Source: Lutraria lutraria
Lineage: Eukaryota > Mollusca > Bivalvia > Venerida > Mactridae
Direction of reading: 5' to 3'
NCBI GenBank assembly: GCA_964023205.1
Contig: OZ026845.1
Location: 7,388,001-7,452,000 of the forward strand
DNA length: 64,000 nucleotides
Part shown: positions 1 through 11,560 of the stretch, one piece after another
Layout of the letters: every line of letters begins with the position of its first letter
Position numbering within the stretch: the stretch's first letter is position 1
The notes under the pieces: generated by a model
What the model was told of the DNA's origin: nothing
Seen by the model: only the letters and a program-made list of their open reading frames with translations
Database searches by the model: none
Position numbers and translations under genes: made by a program

Positions 1-627
1 TTTTCATTCTGGTCAATTGGGGTGACTTCTTTAAAACATATTCTTCTTTAAATTTGAAGTAAAATTTGGCTCACTAAAATTAAGACAAAATTTTCTTAAA
101 TGCAATATAATTTTATGTTATACCATACGCGATACAAATCAGTAAATCTAAATGGATGAATGCATTGTTGAAATTAGAATGGAACACTTACTTATAAATA
201 TAAATAAATCCTATAGTCAATTACCACTTTCTTTACAAGACACCAATTATTAACAAAAAAAAAAAAAACCCAACTGAAAGACAACTGACACTTAATGACC
301 ATGAACTTATCTCTTTAAAGAGTCATTCAAGAAGAATGTAGATATGGTTGATAGAGAAAGAGAACAGTCTTCACGCTAACCCACTAGCCCAGGACTAGTA
401 AATTTCTATTCCTGCTAGCAAACTTCTCAAAATTGTGTACATGGGCTCTAGGGGTAAAATGTCCATTTTAAATAGCCTATCTATAGTTCAGACTGGTGCT
501 TTAAAAATAATTCAAACATTAAAAGTGTGAGGATTAAATGAGTGAGAAACACATATCATTTGAAGACATAAAACTAAGATAATAAAACTATACAATTAAG
601 CACAACATCAACTTAACATGTTTTTAC

Positions 628-2622
628 CTAGATCCTTTGATGAATGTCCAGGATAACTGACACCAGAATGTTGTTGATTATCACCATGATCCAGATCATC
701 GGGGTCACCGATATCATCTTCTGCTACTGAAACAGAATACGTTATAATATGTAAGACATACATTACAGATATTATTTCTAGGAACCAAAAACTACATCAC
801 TACAAAAAAAAATTCTTCTTAAAATAACTAATCATGGGTTAATGAAAGCAATTTATAGTCTCTGACAATAGTTCAACTGTAGTTACTTCTTTAGTGTTTG
901 ATATTAAATGATATAAATTAGTATTTAAGTATTATCACCCCAAAGCCAGAAAATAGTTTAACATGCTGTATCTTATATAAAACTATACAGCATTCTTACA
1001 ATCATTGACAGTTCCATGAGCCACAGCTGATGCGCAGCTATCAAAGTAACTTTGTAATGTTTCAATCTGTCGGCAAAGTATGTCTCTAAATGTTTCCATT
1101 TCCATCAATTTTTCTCGTAGACCTCGCCCACGCTGAAAAAAATATCAAACAATTAAGGAACAATATACCAATCGGTACAGGAGACCATAAGAAATATTTT
1201 CCAATGTTCAGTTCGTCAATTCAACGGAGTGTCTGTTCAACTTGTCTGGTAAAAAGCTCATGTGAAAAAATATGTTAGTAGAGAAAGAGTTACAATGCTT
1301 TTTTCACCTGATGAGGAAAGCCTGTAGGGGAAAATCAGGAAATATTAGGGGAAAATCTGGAAAAATTGCATCTTGAGGGAAAAAGGTTGGCTCAAAGAGA
1401 ACATATTTTGAGTATCTGACCACACTGACAGACAAGGTTAATGTTTCCTACTTGCTTTATTAACAGCATGCACTGCTGTCCTTATAAATTGTATAATCAT
1501 TGCACCATGTGATATAAACATGCCCTTTTTGTAGGCCTGTGTACAGCAGTAAAATTATTTGAAATTCCAATCTTACATAGAATGCTGTTTTTTACACTAA
1601 CTTTCATTCTGCAGGAAACACTAAAGGTAAATTTATACATAAATTCTCCAAAGGATCATACAGTAGAGCAATATATTCACCAGACTTCAACATCTTCAGA
1701 ACAGTCAGGAAGGTGACAGGCAAAGTCTAGGAATTTTTAGGACAGACTGCTGCAAAATTTCACCAACAAAAAAGACACAATTAATAGCCATGTAAAATGT
1801 TTGAACATGATTACCTTGAATGATGATGAAGAAGTTGTTGACATACTAGTCCCTGAAGTAAGGGAGATAAGAGATCCATGACGACGGAGATTGCTCTCAC
1901 TTCCATAACCAGATTCTGTCTGCCTGTGATTGTCAATTGCATCAATCCAGACTTGTCTTTCGTCTTCACTCTCCCCTCTCAAGTACCAAACAGAATCATT
2001 AACCGCAACATCAAAACGACACTCATCAAACTGATGTGGCTGAAATTGAAACATATGAAATGTACAACATTATCAAGTTCAACATAGGTGGGAATACACA
2101 TTTTAGGCAAATGTAGAACAAAAGCTCCCGATTAATTATGATAGGGGTAGACAAAAACTTGGTTATAAAATGTTATTGTTAATTTAATGTGCTGGAAATT
2201 CGCTTTCCAAATTTTTAGCACCCTGGTCGAAAGCTCATTGGTTTGGATAGCCATTTGTTTTCGGCAGTTATTTTGTTACATTGTGCAATTAAAGTTTATT
2301 GGATGTTTTCAGGTATGCCATGGGGTCTGCCATGGTGCTGTTATTATGAATTCAAGTGATTATTTTACGATTTGACATTTACCGTCACTGAGGCTCTTGT
2401 AAGACTAACTGCACCCCTGCAGCCATATGCAAGATCATTTTCTGACTTGTAATAGCTTAGGGTTCCATCTTTCAACACGATATATCGATCCTGCCATCCA
2501 TGTAAGTAGTTTGTCCATTTGCTAAGCACCCCTTTCTTTTCGAACTGACGGCAGTTGTCTTCTTCAGAATCTTCGACCTCATCATCTGTGATAGACAGGG
2601 CGTCAATTTTATCTTCAGACAT
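628..2622 (-). CDS. CERT1: Ceramide transfer protein (CERT), N-terminal four exons, gene runs off the left edge
   Basis: CERT moves ceramide from ER to Golgi; its PH domain binds PI4P on the Golgi. I place coding exons at 2622-2383, 2039-1815, 1132-1000 and 726-628 (minus strand). Each has GT-AG borders and phases agree (0, 0, 1, 1). Exon 1 starts at the ATG at 2622 and gives an acidic leader followed by [17 protein letters not shown], nearly the animal CERT PH start. Exon 2 continues with [17 protein letters not shown] and ends the PH domain near residue 122. It then carries the [15 protein letters not shown] serine-repeat motif, whose Ser136 matches the phosphorylated Ser132 of the human protein, recalled from memory. 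Exon 3 encodes [22 protein letters not shown], the conserved segment after the motif. Exon 4 is acidic. FFAT motif and START domain should lie beyond base 1. A possible fifth exon (45-1) fits the phase but has a weak acceptor. Family assignment is very secure. Confidence 0.95.
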
Positions 2623-2840
2623 TTCCAGACCAAATCAATTGGCTACTAAGCCTTTATTCAAGTTATCTTTATTTCAATCCATGACATAACATAGGCTTCA
2701 GAATAAAATGATAAGAGGTGTTCCTGTCAAATCGAGCGTCGATGATTCACAAAACCGGAAATAGTAAGAGGGCGTCCTCTAATGAAGGGAGATTACTCGG
2801 ACAACTATTTGCGGCTTTCGATAAATATCGCTGCCGTCTT
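2623..2840 (-). promoter_or_regulatory. Probable 5'UTR and promoter region of the CERT gene
   Basis: Sequence just upstream of the CERT ATG on the minus strand. It contains an ETS-like ACCGGAAAT core on the plus strand near 2754 and no TATA box at a convincing distance. The assignment rests on position; no transcription start can be fixed from sequence. Confidence 0.4.
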
Positions 2841-4157
2841 TTTACCTAAATTATGTACTGACGGATTTACTTGTATAACTTCCTTAATTGTACTGCAATT
2901 CCTACTATATTTACTTAAAACGAGATAGCATTTTATTTTCAACCGTGAACAATGTTGATAGATGTATACGTGTATTCTAAATGTCAACAAAACCTTAAAT
3001 TAGGCGTAAGGTTTATGGTTACCCGCTCTGCATTTCCCCTGCGAAACTGGCTTTTTAGGTCCCTTTCTCGTTTGTTTTTCCTTTTTCATTCTCTTTCAAG
3101 AGCAAAAATCCCTTTCCTACCTATTATATTTTAATTAGCAAATAACCAGAAACCAACAATGTGTAGGCCTTAATTAATCGTGTATATATATATAGGCCTA
3201 CCGTTTAACGCACCTATGCACCGTATATTTTTCACATTTAGTTCACATTATTTTTTTTCGGAAACGCATAAGACGTTCTGTAATGGTATAATAAATTCTA
3301 TATAAAACACAAAGGCTTCTAATTAACCTAAAATACTTTATCATAAAACGAAGAAAAAAATGTCACAGAATTCGACCCCGTTAACCAGACTGAGACATAA
3401 ATAAATAACCTCCATGTCTCTGGTTCAGCTGATATTACATTCAATAAAATTCTAGTCCATTCATGTATATCAGTTGAACGGGATTGAGAATTGAGAAATT
3501 TTATTTATCATTTAATTATATTATAAGGTAATTTTTGGTTAAATTAAGTTATGGTGTTATAATATATATATAATATACATGTTTTTTTAGTATTATTGCC
3601 CTGATGAGTCAAATGACGAAACCGTTCGGCTATTAAATAATATGTAATACCTATGGAATGTTAATTATTTTTCTTTCAATGATTAATTTATTTGACTCGG
3701 ATACTTTTTAACATTTTATATATACATGTATATAGACTTTATTACAATATAGTACCATCACACGGACCCGTTCCTATATATACTGTCTGTGCTAGTCTTT
3801 GGATGGAGAATTATGGTGATTTTTGGCCTAAAATGACTATACACTGACAAAACAAAAATAAAAAAACACATTCATCATGAATATAATATTGTAGACATGT
3901 TTTGCTATCTTAGACCAACTTGACCATTATAGGCCAGCCCAACTACGTACTTCTCCTTATCATTCACTTGCTTTTTCCACAGATGTGACCGTGTGTTTTT
4001 TATTTAGAAATCCGTTTGCCAAAGTCAAATGTACTACACTATAAAATTTGGGTCCCAACAAAAAAACTCACTTCAAATACAATACATTAAAACATGCTGG
4101 CATATAAATATGTTACATGTATAATTACGTCTTATGACTGTAAGTTCGTTAAACCAT
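2841..4157. other. Intergenic stretch without a recognisable gene
   Basis: AT-rich, with a short TA run near 3183 and small imperfect inverted repeats around 3390-3480. The only structured item is the hammerhead-like core at 3591-3647. Open frames here are short and look like chance. Confidence 0.5.
3591..3647 (+). ncRNA. Hammerhead-ribozyme-like core (tentative)
   Basis: Bases 3601-3621 read CTGATGA, a 3-bp stem GTC/GAC with an AAAT loop, then GAAA, the conserved core order of a hammerhead. Outside it, GCC before the core can pair with GGC at 3628-3630, and TATTATT (3591-3597) with AATAATA further on. Stem III is abnormal: after GAAA only CCGTTC separates the core from the pairing GGC, or the CCG/CGG pairing leaves a C where U16.1 should be. 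Such minimal forms occur in Penelope-like elements and retrozymes, but I see no reverse transcriptase next to it. It may be decayed or coincidental. Confidence 0.3.
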
Positions 4158-4162
4158 AGTAT

Positions 4163-4647
4163 CAGTGCCGGTATACCCGCTGCTGTGCACCATCCAAAAT
4201 GTAAACAAAAAGCCGCCATCTTGAATGAAAAAGGTAATATTTTGCTTATTTCTTCGATTTCGCTTTTCTTTCAAATTTCTTCTATAGCAAAGAACATGCT
4301 ACACAATTTTCTGGACTCGTTGATACCCATAGTATTAACTAGGTACCTCTGGTATAAAAGTTACCTTGGACAAGAAAATCGAATCGAGAGAAAAATTCCG
4401 TGGTGCACAGCAGCGCATTTAGTATTTTTCGATCTTTTTGTCCAGAAAATTGACTTCGCATGTCGACGCACATTTTTATCCATAAGTTGTAAAACAGAAG
4501 CTTAAAATTAGACTTTTGGTACATATAGCAACGTATTTTCTAGCATAACGAATTTCTGAGCTATTTGGTGGACAGCAGCGTGGGAATAAGAAAGGTGGAC
4601 AGCAGCGGAACCGGGTGCACAGCAGGAGCTTTTTTGCGTACTTGAGA
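4163..4647 (+). repeat. Left terminal inverted repeat of the 3-kb element
   Basis: Matches the complement of 6707-7193 almost base for base. It carries five copies of the CAGCAG-containing motif, near 4178, 4402, 4566, 4591 and 4613, four of them in one orientation and the outermost reversed. These could be transposase-binding sites (inference). The open frame through this arm is a by-product, since the same frame appears in the other arm. Confidence 0.9.
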
Positions 4648-4802
4648 ATCATAAATCTGTTTCCCCAAAATCAAGACTGCTCCTGTATAACACTACATGT
4701 ATCAATAAACACAAAGTATAGCATACACATTTGCAATTATAAGTATCGGATATGTTTCAATAACTATATGTTGTTTATTCAATCAGGAATCACCAGTTCG
4801 AC

Positions 4803-4977
4803 ATGAGCCAAAGGAAGCGACTTGCTGGGCGATGGAAATACGACCATGTTACGTTTGAGAAGAATGCAGCGCTCAAAGGGTCTTTGGGAGTTTGTTGGGA
4901 AAGAGCAAGATGCAACATGTCCAAGATGCTACCTTGCCAGCAGATGGGAATATTCGATGATTGTTATGTTTGACTAT
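4803..4977 (+). CDS. Unrecognised short open frame inside the 3-kb element
   Basis: A 57-residue frame starting at ATG 4803, beginning MSQRKRLAGRWKYDHVTF, preceded by an AG acceptor-like site. It is more GC-rich and protein-like than its surroundings, with basic N-terminal residues, but I recognise no family. It could be an exon captured by the element or a remnant of its transposase. It lies just inside the left arm. Confidence 0.25.
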
Positions 4978-5799
4978 GTGATATCAATTGGAGAACAGTA
5001 TCTAGTGTTTAGAATATTGATAAAACATTGTAAAGTACAGTATATACGGACTTCATTGCATCAAATTGTCGAATATTGTACATGTAGTTGTTGTATGAAA
5101 TGTTTTTTGGATATCTTTGTATATTCACTTTATAAGTATTTAATAAGAAGTACAAAATGTAGTTTACAATACAACTTACGTGATGAGAAATATGGGCACC
5201 AAGTTTTTATAGCATATGCATGGCTCTGGGGTTTTTGAAGTAGTTTCAAATGACAATATTTGACCCTTGGATAGCTGCATATATTCCTACTGAGGATAGT
5301 TTGTACAATTATAACATTAATGTATATGTGCATGATTTGGAAGTGTTTTTATTTTATTATGTGCATGTACATGTATCTGTTTATAATTTTACATCATGTT
5401 AACCCTCTGCCGATGGATCGTGTAGGAAAGGAAAAACAAAATCATGCACAAATGTATGTTTATTTGCTTTATGCAATAGAATTTGTAAAAAAATATTAGA
5501 ATGCTGAATCATCAAAAACACAGACAACTTGGTCAAATTTCAAAGAATCACATTTATATAAGTATCATTATTACAGTTGACCATCATATTTCAGTAACCA
5601 TAAAATCACAGACAATTATCATTGAGCATCACATTGCAATAATCACAATAAAACAACTCAGTCAATAATTATTCAGCATAATGTTTTTAGAACAGCAATA
5701 GAACCCAAAGACAGTAATAAATAAACATCATTATTTCAAAATAATGACTAAATCACAGAAATAATAATTGAGTTATCTAACCGAAACTTTTTAAAGCTT

Positions 5800-5925
5800 T
5801 TAAAAGTTCCGTGTGTTTGCGGAGGTGGCAAATTCTCTGTCGCAAGTATCACACTTGAACTGTTTTTCCTTGTGCAACCGAATTTCACATACTGAGCAAG
5901 GTCGTGGTCGTGCCCTTTGCTAAAC
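5800..5925 (-). pseudogene. C2H2 zinc-finger fragment inside the 3-kb element
   Basis: On the minus strand the frame reads CSVCEIRLH followed by a KEKQFKCDTCDREF linker-finger pattern, the hallmark of tandem C2H2 fingers (CxxC, then a linker, then CxxC). The second finger loses its histidines and the frame closes about 15 codons later. A further CDHCG piece lies near 6310 on the same strand. I could not join the two in a consistent phase, so this is read as a remnant of a captured or transposon-encoded finger protein. Confidence 0.45.
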
Positions 5926-6706
5926 TAGTTGCATGTTTTACGTCACCATAATGGTTACCTGTCATAAGATTTGTAATTTTAATGTTATGTTTTATTATTG
6001 ATACAACGTTGATAATGTAAATTTGTAAAGCATGATAGTTAAAATTGATGTTATTTAAAGTATACTCGTACCATTATTTGATATTTTATGAAAAGACTTA
6101 ATGAAAAGTTATATGTATGTTTCTTACATAATGTATTGGTCTTACATAGCAGATCTGTCACAAGAAAAAATAGAAGATTGAAAATGTTATGATATTTTTT
6201 TTTATTAACCTTCATCTGCTTGGCTGTGTCCGGTCTCTGAAACCATGGGCGTTCGTGCACCACCGCTATATGTCTAGTCTGCGGCTCCACAGTGGTCGCA
6301 CGTGTTCATCTTTCTAAAAGTGCACAAAAAACATCATTTAATTCTTCATCACTAGAAAATGAATTTCATCAACAAATTCCAGAAATTCAGTTCATATAAA
6401 CGAGTAATTATGACAGCCTGCATACATCCATTTCACGAAAAGTAAACAAAGTTATGATGTTGTTTCTTAGTTCAAAAAGGCTTATAATGGTTCTTCGATA
6501 CAGCCCGTGTCACGTGATAATGCCTTTAAAGCTTTCCATTAGTAAATGAATAAATACTTCATCAGTGAAGCAATTAGAAATATTTGCACTTCAGAACAAT
6601 GCCTGTGATAAGCATTTTCTAAAACGATTGACTACAAATAAATCCCCCTCATTGGATGAAAAAATAAAGAGTTACAAGTATTTAACGAATGGTTATTCAG
6701 GAACAG

Positions 6707-7193
6707 TCTCAAGTACGCAAAAAAGCTCCTGCTGTGCACCCGGTTCCGCTGCTGTCCACCTTTCTTATTCCCACGCTGCTGTCCACCAAATAACTCAGAA
6801 ATTCATTATACTAGAAAATACGTTGCTATATGTACCAAAAGTCTAATTTTAAGCTTCAGTATTACAACTTATGGATAAAAATGTGCGTCGACATGCGAAC
6901 AAGTCAATTTTCTGGACAAAAGATCGAAAAATACTAAATGCGCTGCTGTGCACCACGGAATTTTTCTCTCGATTCGATTTTCTTGTCCAAGGTAACTTTT
7001 ATACCAGAGGTACCTAGTAAATACTATGGGTATCAACGAGTCCAGAAAATTGTGTAGCATGTTCTTTGCTATAGAAGAAATTTGAAAGAAAAGCGAAATC
7101 GAAGAAATAAGCAAAATATTACCTTTTTCATTCAAGATGGCGACTTTTTATTTACGTTTTGGATGGTGCACAGCAGCGGGTATACCGGCACTG
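6707..7193 (-). repeat. Right terminal inverted repeat of the 3-kb element
   Basis: Inverted partner of 4163-4647. The outer end is CCGGCACTG, followed by AGTAT. The few mismatches between the arms suggest moderate age or a recent insertion. Confidence 0.9.
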
Positions 7194-7319
7194 AGTATGT
7201 ACATGGAGTATTGCGTTTGCAAAAAAAGAACTATGATCCTTAATGCTGATTTCATAAGAAATGTGCAAGTTTTCAATGTAAGATTTTTTTTGTTCTCAGT
7301 TTGGCGCGGTGACCAACTA

Positions 7320-8994
7320 CACTAGGCCAGGGATGCTATATTACATATAGCATCCCTGATTTGGCCAAACTAATAACTGTGCAGTTGTATAAATTCCAAT
7401 ATCTCCGGAATTATTAGAACAAGATCCTTGAAATTTTCAGGAATGATAGAAGAAAGATGTACAAACAATATGTATTTTAATTCATTGATCTCGGATTTAA
7501 TAACAAAAAAATGAAAAACAAAAATCACAGTTTTTCTTCATTTTATCACACTGAATACTTGTTAGTGCACTACACAGTGAGTATCGGGTATGACCCCTCA
7601 TTGCCCGTATTACAGCTAGACATCTCGCCCACATTGGCACAACATAATTGTTGAAAAAATCATGTCGAATGTTGTTCCTATGTATGTCCATTCTTCTAGC
7701 AACATGAAGTGTTAAATATCGATTAATTATCGATAAACTTATTGACGAATTTATTTCACTGCGGTAGCCTACAAATAAGGTAAAAACAGGGTATCAAGAG
7801 TGATATTGTCAGAGGTATGGCAAGAAAAAATCTCAAGATATTGAAACAATATTGATTTGAATAAACATTAATTAATCTGTTCTTAACTGAATGAAGTCCA
7901 TTTCAGTATATAACAATCTGATTAAAATCATATCCTCAAACCCGCTACGCCATGAGGATCTGAAGACGACCTATAGAAGGTCACCTCAGGTGACCTTTTC
8001 CACTTAGTCTAGCCAATCAGCGCCTTACTTTCATAATTCTGAAAGTGATCTGATTCTATTTTTAACCGCAGTAAAAAACGATATTTGACTAGTAGTTATC
8101 ACGAACACCTATTCTTACGCAACTAAATGTGATGATAGCGCCCATGTGACATGCATGTTTATTAAATTTTCTATACTACTATGGCCGAATCGATCAGGAT
8201 TACTAAAAAAATCAAAAAGTGGTTGCAGACAAATATGGTATACGTACTTTAATGTTTACTAACGTTTAAATAACATCGTCAGGTAGAAAGTTCATTCGGC
8301 CAAAGTACCGATGAAACGAGTTATACGATTGGCTGAATTATAAATAGATATAAATAGTGATCATGGAAATTCCGACTTTTGAAAATAGAAACTGATATAG
8401 GCCGTCATCAGATCTTGCCGTAAGGAAGATCGAATACTTTAGTCAGATTGAGTATATAATACGAACAAATCTATTGTCGGAAATCTGCTTGGAAGATAGA
8501 CGGATAAATGAGAATATGTCGGAAAAACTTTTTGCTAAAATATTTTCACTATTTTACCTTTAAAACAATTATTTATACGGATAATGTGTAAAAATCAATA
8601 AATTCAGATGAACCGTCTGCATGAAATAATGAAAAAATGTAGACCTACCTCTTGTTTTGAGACACCCGCCTGAATAAGTCAGACGGCTATTCATCTGTCG
8701 GTGATTGCTAATCTATCCATTTTATGTTTTTCAGGTCAACACATGATTGAACTACACATTTATTTTTTTTATTGTTTTTTTTCAATTTGCCCCTGCACGT
8801 TTTTCACGTGTATTTTTGTTGTTTTTACATCGGCCACAGTAGCGCACGGAATTATCGCGCTTTTGAAAAAATCGATATTGGATTTTATAGATATCGTGTA
8901 CAAGCATATATTTCTAAGTTTTGGAGTACATTCATTTACAAATAAAAAAATTGTTGCATTTTTGCAACTGCACAGTTATAAGTTTGGCCTAGTG
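7320..8994. mobile_element. Non-autonomous DNA element, 1.7 kb, CACTAGGCC ends, TA flanks
   Basis: Left end CACTAGGCC at 7320 and right end GGCCTAGTG at 8994 are complementary, and both sides are flanked by TA. The inverted repeat continues inward as AAACTxATAACTGTGCAGTTG on both sides. On the left it is interrupted by 38 bases holding a perfect hairpin. No transposase frame is seen inside; the open frames are short. TA flanks suggest the Tc1/mariner type, but the end sequence also resembles CACTA elements, so the class is open. Confidence 0.65.
7329..7357. repeat. Perfect hairpin inserted in the left end of the 1.7-kb element
   Basis: AGGGATGCTATAT, a TAC loop, then ATATAGCATCCCT: a 13-bp perfect stem. 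It sits inside an otherwise matched terminal repeat and is absent from the right-hand copy. Confidence 0.85.
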
Positions 8995-9180
8995 TAGTCA
9001 AATAACCCCATATAGTGCTAAATATAAACTTTTCATAAATTATTTTTAATTAGTCCATCTTTGTTTGGCCTCAGCATAACTAAAATCTAACGGCACTATT
9101 TCTCCCGAAATTTTAATTACCGCCGCGCATGAATAAAAATCCAAAATTGGGTAGTGATGCGTCTTTGTTTGCTTGGTGAC

Positions 9181-9240
9181 GCATAAACTGGTTCCCGTTC
9201 CATGTTGCAGTACACACAAGTCAACGGGAACCAGTTTATG
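9181..9240. repeat. Hairpin with 18-bp perfect arms
   Basis: CATAAACTGGTTCCCGTT (from 9182) pairs exactly with AACGGGAACCAGTTTATG (9223-9240) across a 23-base loop. It lies between the 1.7-kb element and a SINE. It may be the end of a small foldback element; no target duplication is clear. Confidence 0.8.
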
Positions 9241-9269
9241 TGACACAGTCCTTATTTATAGAACGATCT

Positions 9270-9612
9270 TCATGGGTGCGCATGCGTGGTGTTGTGGTAA
9301 CGCGCTGGATTACTGAAAGAAAGGTTAATGGTTCGAAATCTCGGCTCCCGACCTTGCGAATTTCCCCATCCCACCTTACCCAGCCAAGCACTGTGTCTAG
9401 AAAATCACAGGGAAAAGGTGATGCATGTATCGGTGCTTTACACTGGACACGTTAAAGAACCAGGGAAAATTAAAACTATTTGAAATAAGAGAATGGATAA
9501 AAATTCCCGGTTTTCCTGTATCTTCTCTCCCCTCATTGGGAGACGGCCCTGAAATTACATTAGTAGCTGTCCAAAGGGCCGTTAACAAACAGATTAATAA
9601 ATGAATAAATTC
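9270..9612 (+). mobile_element. tRNA-derived SINE, family 1
   Basis: The tRNA-like head has an A-box-like stretch TTGTGGTAACGCGCTGG and a B-box-like GGTTCGAAATC. The body carries CACTGTGTCTAGAAAATCACAG, and the tail ends in GGGCCGTTAACAAACAG. The same order of blocks recurs at 32882, 38975, 41020 (minus), 45005, 58498 (minus) and in the broken copy at 30308/31126 (minus), which defines the family. Confidence 0.85.
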
Positions 9613-9639
9613 TCGGTCGGTGAAATTTAGACAACAATG

Positions 9640-9905
9640 AAAATATTCCTCCACATTTGGATAAGTTGTCGCTTCCTTGTGGAAGCAAGGACTTATATAC
9701 ATATCGAGGGCTTAGCGCAACACTGTCGTAACTTGTTCTTATTTCAATATGAGTTACGACACTGTTGCGTTGAACCCTCGATATATATAAGTCCTCGGTG
9801 GAAGTTTGTACTGGTTAGAATACCGTCCAGGAAAACTTGGTAGGTGAATCGGTAATTGTTGAAAATCGGCACTAAACCCAAATAAGTATAACTAAATAAA
9901 TAATG
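9640..9905 (+). mobile_element. SINE family 2, 3' part, split by a 112-bp foldback insert
   Basis: Matches the body and tail of the fuller copy at 47883: CCTCCACAT, CCTTGTGG, then TACTGGTTAGAATAC and a tail AAATAAATAATG. The middle is interrupted at 9686-9797 by a palindromic insert. The tRNA-like head is missing. Confidence 0.75.
9686..9797. mobile_element. 112-bp foldback MITE nested in a SINE
   Basis: Arms of about 45 bases (AGGACTTATATACATATCGA outward, complement at 9751-9795) fold around a short loop. GTGGAAG lies directly on both sides (9679-9685 and 9798-9804), a 7-bp duplication (8 with one mismatch). In the other copy of the host SINE this segment is absent, which gives the empty site. 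Confidence 0.85.
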
Positions 9906-10744
9906 GGCCGATAAACAACAGATGAAAAATATAGTTTGATCGATGAACATTACACCACAGGACCTAGACATATTATCCATATATAACACCAATATACCGG
10001 TCTATAAACGAAGCTCAGCCTATGTTTTTTGGACTTCTTGGTGTATTATGGATCCGAACTCTGATCTTTTTTCCAAGTATTGTTTACAAGTCAAACAAAC
10101 AATACACTTAATTGTCTCTTTAACGTGCTGATAGATAATATAAATTTGATAATTAAATTTCATTGATTTGTAAGACTTATATTGTTTCAACTTTTATGTG
10201 AGCAGATCAATATTGTTTCAACTTTTATGTGAGCTGATCAAATAAACCGAACAATAAATTCATAAAAACTTTGTTATGATACAGTTCACATTGTAGTTTA
10301 TTGTTTATTGAATTGAAATATCAGCTGACATATATCTTTTATATAAGAACAATCTCTGAGCGCATGCGCATTGGCAACGCAGGAAGTTAAATCAGATGAC
10401 AGAGTCTCAAAAATAGATTATTCTACGAGTATACATAATTAAATTATATTTAATATAAAGGTTAATGTCTACAAGCCGTAAACCTATGCGACCAAACAAG
10501 GAATAAGATGGTCTTTGCAATTGTTTATTTTAAATAATATTCATTAAATACCATCTACGCGGAATACTGAATTCATGCCACTAAGGTAAGCGATTATTTT
10601 TAGCCGTTTGCTTTTATTGAAATAACTGAAATACATTCGGCCAAATAATGGTGTACTATTTACTATTATGTAAAATTGATTAAAGATTTTCTAATGAAAA
10701 TGCCGTTAAAGTAATAATGGATAAATATTTTTTAACCTGTGGAC
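9906..10744. other. Intergenic, AT-rich; one short tandem duplication
   Basis: Holds a 32-base unit ending TTTCAACTTTTATGTGAGC repeated twice at about 10177-10240. Nothing gene-like is seen. Confidence 0.5.
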
Positions 10745-10975
10745 AAAGTGAACGGACCTCCAGGCTCTAGTGGTTATGGTCTCTGGCTAGTAATCACCAG
10801 ACACAGACTACATGTACTTATCATTTATCGCTGTGAAGTCGAATCCTAACTGACATATTCTATATGCGATGAAGCTGTCTAGTGGTTCTACCTAGGTGTC
10901 TAGTGGTTCCACCTTAGGCCTTCCTCTACTGTTACAGCTAGCAGAGTCGTCTAATGACCCTGACTGTTCGAAAGA
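10745..10975 (+). mobile_element. Interspersed repeat, family 3 (SINE-like)
   Basis: Begins with CTCTAGTGGTTATGGTCTCTG (A-box-like), has TCACCAG early and GTGGTTCTACC in the middle, and ends in a CTTCCTCTACTGTTACAGCTAGC block. The same order is found at 25125 (minus), 29765 (minus), 48990 and 51290. Confidence 0.7.
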
Positions 10976-11560
10976 GGAGATAGAAATATTATATATTTTT
11001 ACTTTAGTGTTTAATTCAACTAGTATGTATACATGTGAGCGTAAGGGTGACATCTGTTCGCACGGCGGCCTCGATCCTTTATTCATACTACCTAACATGT
11101 AATGAAATGATGAATCGATTTTCTATTGTATCAAATACCTCTCATGAATCTGTATTACCTGCCTGTTATAGTCTGCTTCAAGTCGTGCATATCGTATGTC
11201 ACTAAGTGCATTAATTTTTCATATATAAACATGGATTTAACAATAGCAGGACCGTACGTAGGACCTGGGAGGGGCTAGGGGTCTTTTAGCCCCCCCCCCC
11301 CCAATAACTTCGGTTGTAATGGTAATTAAAAGGGCTATAACTTATCCCCGTCCCCGTTGTCAGACAAAATCTAGAAATACCTCCCCCAAATCTGAGATTG
11401 CTGCATACAGGCCCGAATTATATAAAACTTTGAAACTCAGACCATGTATCGGAAAACAAGTAGTCATACTATTAAAGTTGTACGTACTAAGCAGGTTGAA
11501 ACGTGTATTTAATATCGAATTAAGTGGACTATGTAATGAAGTGGTTTTAATATTGAACTA

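Larger units (their letters stand above)
4163..7193. mobile_element. DNA transposon-like element, 3.0 kb, with long terminal inverted repeats
   Basis: The first 485 bases (4163-4647) are repeated in inverted orientation at 6707-7193 with few differences. The ends read CAGTGCCGGTATACC and its complement. Both sides are flanked by AGTAT (4158-4162 and 7194-7198), a 5-bp target duplication. Within each arm the motif TGCACAGCAG or GGACAGCAGCG recurs five times. The 2.06-kb interior holds no intact transposase: only a short plus-strand frame at 4803 and a C2H2-like fragment on the minus strand. It is therefore probably non-autonomous. The superfamily is unclear; the CAGTG ends recall hAT, but a 5-bp duplication is atypical. 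Confidence 0.85.

Noticed and set aside
1..45. Fifth CERT exon
   Set aside because: Frame and phase fit, but the acceptor lacks a pyrimidine tract and the residues do not match the family clearly; mentioned only within the CERT entry.
4134..4505. 123-residue frame, with a near copy at 6869-7135 on the other strand
   Set aside because: Both lie in the terminal inverted repeats of one element, so duplication explains the shared frame.
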